Assembly: GCA_051892875.1 (NCBI GenBank)
Contig: JBJFGR010000125.1
Coordinates: 1-34,772, forward strand
Reading direction: 5' to 3'
From: JBJFGR01 sp051892875
Lineage (GTDB): Bacteria; Pseudomonadota; Gammaproteobacteria; Enterobacterales; Succinivibrionaceae
Length of the DNA stretch: 34,772 nt
The notes beneath the pieces were generated by a model. The model saw nothing but the letters and a program-made list of their open reading frames with translations, was not told where the DNA came from and did not search any database. The position numbers were made by a program, and so were the translations under genes. Positions 32,725-34,772 of this stretch are shown piece after piece. Each line of letters opens with the position of its first letter. The first letter of the stretch is position 1.

Positions 32725-32740
32725 TGTATATCGCTATACA
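32725..32740 (-). other. 5'-terminal stem-loop after early promoter
   Basis: Minus strand TGTATA (32740-32735) pairs with TATACA (32730-32725) around a GCGA (GNRA-type) tetraloop, opening within the GTG of the promoter motif. Confidence 0.65.
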
Positions 32741-32757
32741 CCTATATGATATACAAT
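32739..32757 (-). promoter_or_regulatory. Early-type promoter motif
   Basis: Minus strand ATTGTATATCATATAGGTG, 45 bases before the start of the SSB-like gene. It is the most diverged copy, but length and the terminal GTG are kept. Confidence 0.6.
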
Positions 32758-32799
32758 TGATTATTAGATTGTTCTGTTACCCGTAATATTATATTTTGA

Positions 32800-32812
32800 A
32801 ACTATTTAATAA
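32800..32812 (+). promoter_or_regulatory. Late-type promoter AACT-N6-TAA
   Basis: Plus strand AACTATTTAATAA, 22 bases before the start of the terminase gene. Confidence 0.6.
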
Positions 32813-32834
32813 AACTGTAGAAAGGAGGAATTAT

Positions 32835-34772
32835 ATGAAAATTACATTCAATCCTGATGCTCTGGATTTAACTGAAGTTGATGATGTATCTCCATGTCAT
32901 GATGTACAATATGCTAATAATAATGTAGCAGTTTCATCTCTTAACAATACTCCAAGAAAATATGTACCTTTGTTACAAGCATTAAATAAAGGTAAAAATC
33001 CAAATAGATTAGTTAGTGAAACTCATTATGATTATAACACTGGATCAAATATTACAGTATATTATCAAATGAGTACTAAAAACAAAAGCTTTTTAAATAT
33101 GCATTATTACTTAAAAGCTAGAGGTATTAAAAATAATATGTTTCATTTGATATTAATGGATAAAGATTTAGATGGTGTAGATCCTTACGATCCGACTCTT
33201 CCTTTGTTTATGAAACAGAAGATATTCATTGAATGTCAAAGAAATTTCTTTTATTATATAAGAGAAGTAATTAGAATACAAAGTCAGGGTGGTCCTTATG
33301 TCCCATATGAATTGAATAGAGGAAATCTTGCTCTAAATTTTTGTTTTACATTAAATTTAAATATATATCAAGAACAACCACGTCAAACTGGTAAAACAGT
33401 CGGTGCGGAGGCTTGGTACTCTTGGGTATATAATTTCGGTTCAAGAAATGCTAATATGGTATTTCTAAACAAAAAACATGATGATGCTAAGCGTAATTTA
33501 AATGATGTAAAAATTTTAATAGAACACTTACCAAGTTATTTAAGATTTGACCAAGCATTTGGTATAGATGGTAAGAAACTTAAAGGAAGAAATACTGTAC
33601 AATATGTACAGCATAAGATTAATTTTAATAAGATAGAAGCAATTCCTATGGCTAGAAATAGAACTGCAGCTATCAGTTTGCTCCGTGGTCGTACAATTAC
33701 AAACTGTTGGTTGGATGAATCTGCGTTTTTCCAATATTTAGAAGAGTCATTACAGAATGCAATGCCTGCATTAACTAGAGCGTTTAAGAACTGTAGAGAT
33801 AATGGTGCACCTCACGGATTATGTCTTACTTCAACTCCTGGATTTTTAACAGATGAGACAGGTAGATATATGTTTGATTTAAAAAATAATATGACACCTT
33901 TCAGTGAGTTATGGTATGATTTTTCATTACAACAACTCACTGAAACTTTAAATAGAAATGATAAATCTATATTTGTATATATAAGAACTACATATCAACA
34001 ACTTGGTTTAGACGAAAACTGGTTGAGAGATCGTATCAGAGAACAAAACCAAAAGTGGGTTGATATACGTCGTGAATTTTTACTTGAATGGGCTACAAGT
34101 TCAGAGAATTGTCCTTTCACTCAAGAGCAATTAAGACGAGTAGAACGATACGTAAGGAATCCAAAGAAACAAGTATACGTTGGTGGGTTCTTATTTAATA
34201 TATATGAAGAATACAATCCAAGAATAGTTCCTATAGTAGGTGTTGACGTTGCTGCTGGTTATAGTAGAGACTCATCTGCTATATCTGTTATAGATTCTAC
34301 TAATACTAAATTATTAGCAGATTTCAATTGTAATTATATAAATCCTGTAGATTTATCTCAAGTTATATATAAACTTGTAGTTGAAAATATGCCTAATGCA
34401 TTAGTAGTAATAGAACGTAATGGTGTAGGTACTGGTGCTTTAGCTAAACTCATTAAGTCTAGAATAAAACATAATTTATATTTTGAAATTAAAGAAAGGA
34501 CTACTGAAGAAAGACCTGATGGAGTTCATATTAACAAACGTAAACAATGGACTAAAGTATACGGATTAGATAATACTAAAATTGTAAGAGAACAATTAAT
34601 GGATTTACTCGAATCTAGAGTAGAAGATCATTATGATAAATTTATATCTCCTACTATAGCTGAAGAGTTAAAGAATCTTGAAATTAAAAAGAATGGTAAG
34701 ATTGATCACTCTACTAATAGTCATGATGATAGTATCTTTTCTTATTTATTAGCACTATATCCTATATACTAT
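32835..34772 (+). CDS. Terminase large subunit (3' end outside window)
   Basis: The DNA-packaging motor and nuclease, here 646 residues without a stop, cut by the window edge. ATPase domain: Walker A PRQTGKT (182-188) and Walker B-type WLDES with D294 and E295; the coupling motif is LTSTPG. Nuclease domain (RNase H fold): VGVDVAAGYSRDSSA with D471, VIERNGVG with E527, and SHDDS with D631/D632, the three acidic sites. The layout matches T4 gp17-type terminases. It stands alone on the plus strand with its own late promoter and AAAGGAGG before ATG 32835. No small subunit is visible in the window. Confidence 0.95.
   Translation, partial: MKITFNPDALDLTEVDDVSPCHDVQYANNNVAVSSLNNTPRKYVPLLQALNKGKNPNRLVSETHYDYNTGSNITVYYQMSTKNKSFLNMHYYLKARGIKNNMFHLILMDKDLDGVDPYDPTLPLFMKQKIFIECQRNFFYYIREVIRIQSQGGPYVPYELNRGNLALNFCFTLNLNIYQEQPRQTGKTVGAEAWYSWVYNFGSRNANMVFLNKKHDDAKRNLNDVKILIEHLPSYLRFDQAFGIDGKKLKGRNTVQYVQHKINFNKIEAIPMARNRTAAISLLRGRTITNCWLDESAFFQYLEESLQNAMPALTRAFKNCRDNGAPHGLCLTSTPGFLTDETGRYMFDLKNNMTPFSELWYDFSLQQLTETLNRNDKSIFVYIRTTYQQLGLDENWLRDRIREQNQKWVDIRREFLLEWATSSENCPFTQEQLRRVERYVRNPKKQVYVGGFLFNIYEEYNPRIVPIVGVDVAAGYSRDSSAISVIDSTNTKLLADFNCNYINPVDLSQVIYKLVVENMPNALVVIERNGVGTGALAKLIKSRIKHNLYFEIKERTTEERPDGVHINKRKQWTKVYGLDNTKIVREQLMDLLESRVEDHYDKFISPTIAEELKNLEIKKNGKIDHSTNSHDDSIFSYLLALYPIYY

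Noticed and set aside
1..34772. CRISPR arrays, insertion sequences and long direct repeats
   Set aside because: None seen on reading both strands; repeated elements are limited to promoter motifs and hairpins.

Overview
The window is part of a large, AT-rich tailed-phage genome of the jumbo (phiKZ / AR9-PBS1-like) kind. The evidence is a terminase large subunit running off the right edge, a T4 gp25-like baseplate wedge protein, a phage chaperonin, an SSB-like protein with a DDxNIPF-type tail, a DnaG-type primase, and the N-terminal half of a multisubunit RNA polymerase beta' subunit that carries the DxDGD active site. Strong AGGAGG ribosome binding sites and an anaerobic NrdG activase suggest a low-GC, probably anaerobic Gram-positive host. 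Stops are mostly TAA, with TAG and TGA also used as true stops, so the code appears standard. No tRNA, IS element or CRISPR array was found.

Layout. 1-188: an early-type promoter with a structured leader reading left out of the window. 189-6546 (-): a membrane-anchored GAF-like protein and three probable virion genes, two with BspA-like leucine-rich repeats. 6651-8431 (-): early genes of unknown function, one apparently split by a frameshift in an A9 run. 8660-10775 (-): NrdG, an unknown gene and a YD-like beta-repeat protein. 10862-13973 (-): an early operon of an ADP-ribosyltransferase-like protein, a DUF3841-like protein, an Api92-like protein and RNase H. 14102-16083 (-): a Cys/Lys-rich protein and a zinc-finger/nuclease-like protein. 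16185-20601 (+): gp25, an acidic baseplate/assembly protein with a possible -1 frameshift extension, a small protein and RNAP beta'-N. 20624-20812 (+): a tiny early-type transcription unit. 20811-23027 (-): small late proteins and a structural protein. 23127-29264 (-): a second YD-like protein, primase and unknown genes. 29388-32694 (-): chaperonin, an unknown gene and the SSB-like protein. 32835-end (+): TerL.

The main new observation is two distinct promoter vocabularies. Eleven sites fit AAC[A/T/G]-N6-TAA, each 17-31 bases before a start codon, mostly of structural or assembly genes, the chaperonin and TerL. As I recall, this matches the AACA(N6)TW late promoter of phage AR9. Eight other sites fit a 19-20 base motif [A/G]TTATATAYNATA...GTG and precede DNA-metabolism or takeover-like genes. 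In seven of the eight, the last G of GTG opens an inverted repeat that would form a hairpin at the 5' end of the transcript. Stem sequences differ from site to site while pairing is kept, which points to a conserved 5'-terminal RNA (or promoter DNA) structure. The beta'-N gene lies in a late-type operon, which fits a virion RNA polymerase packaged to read the early promoters of the next infection.
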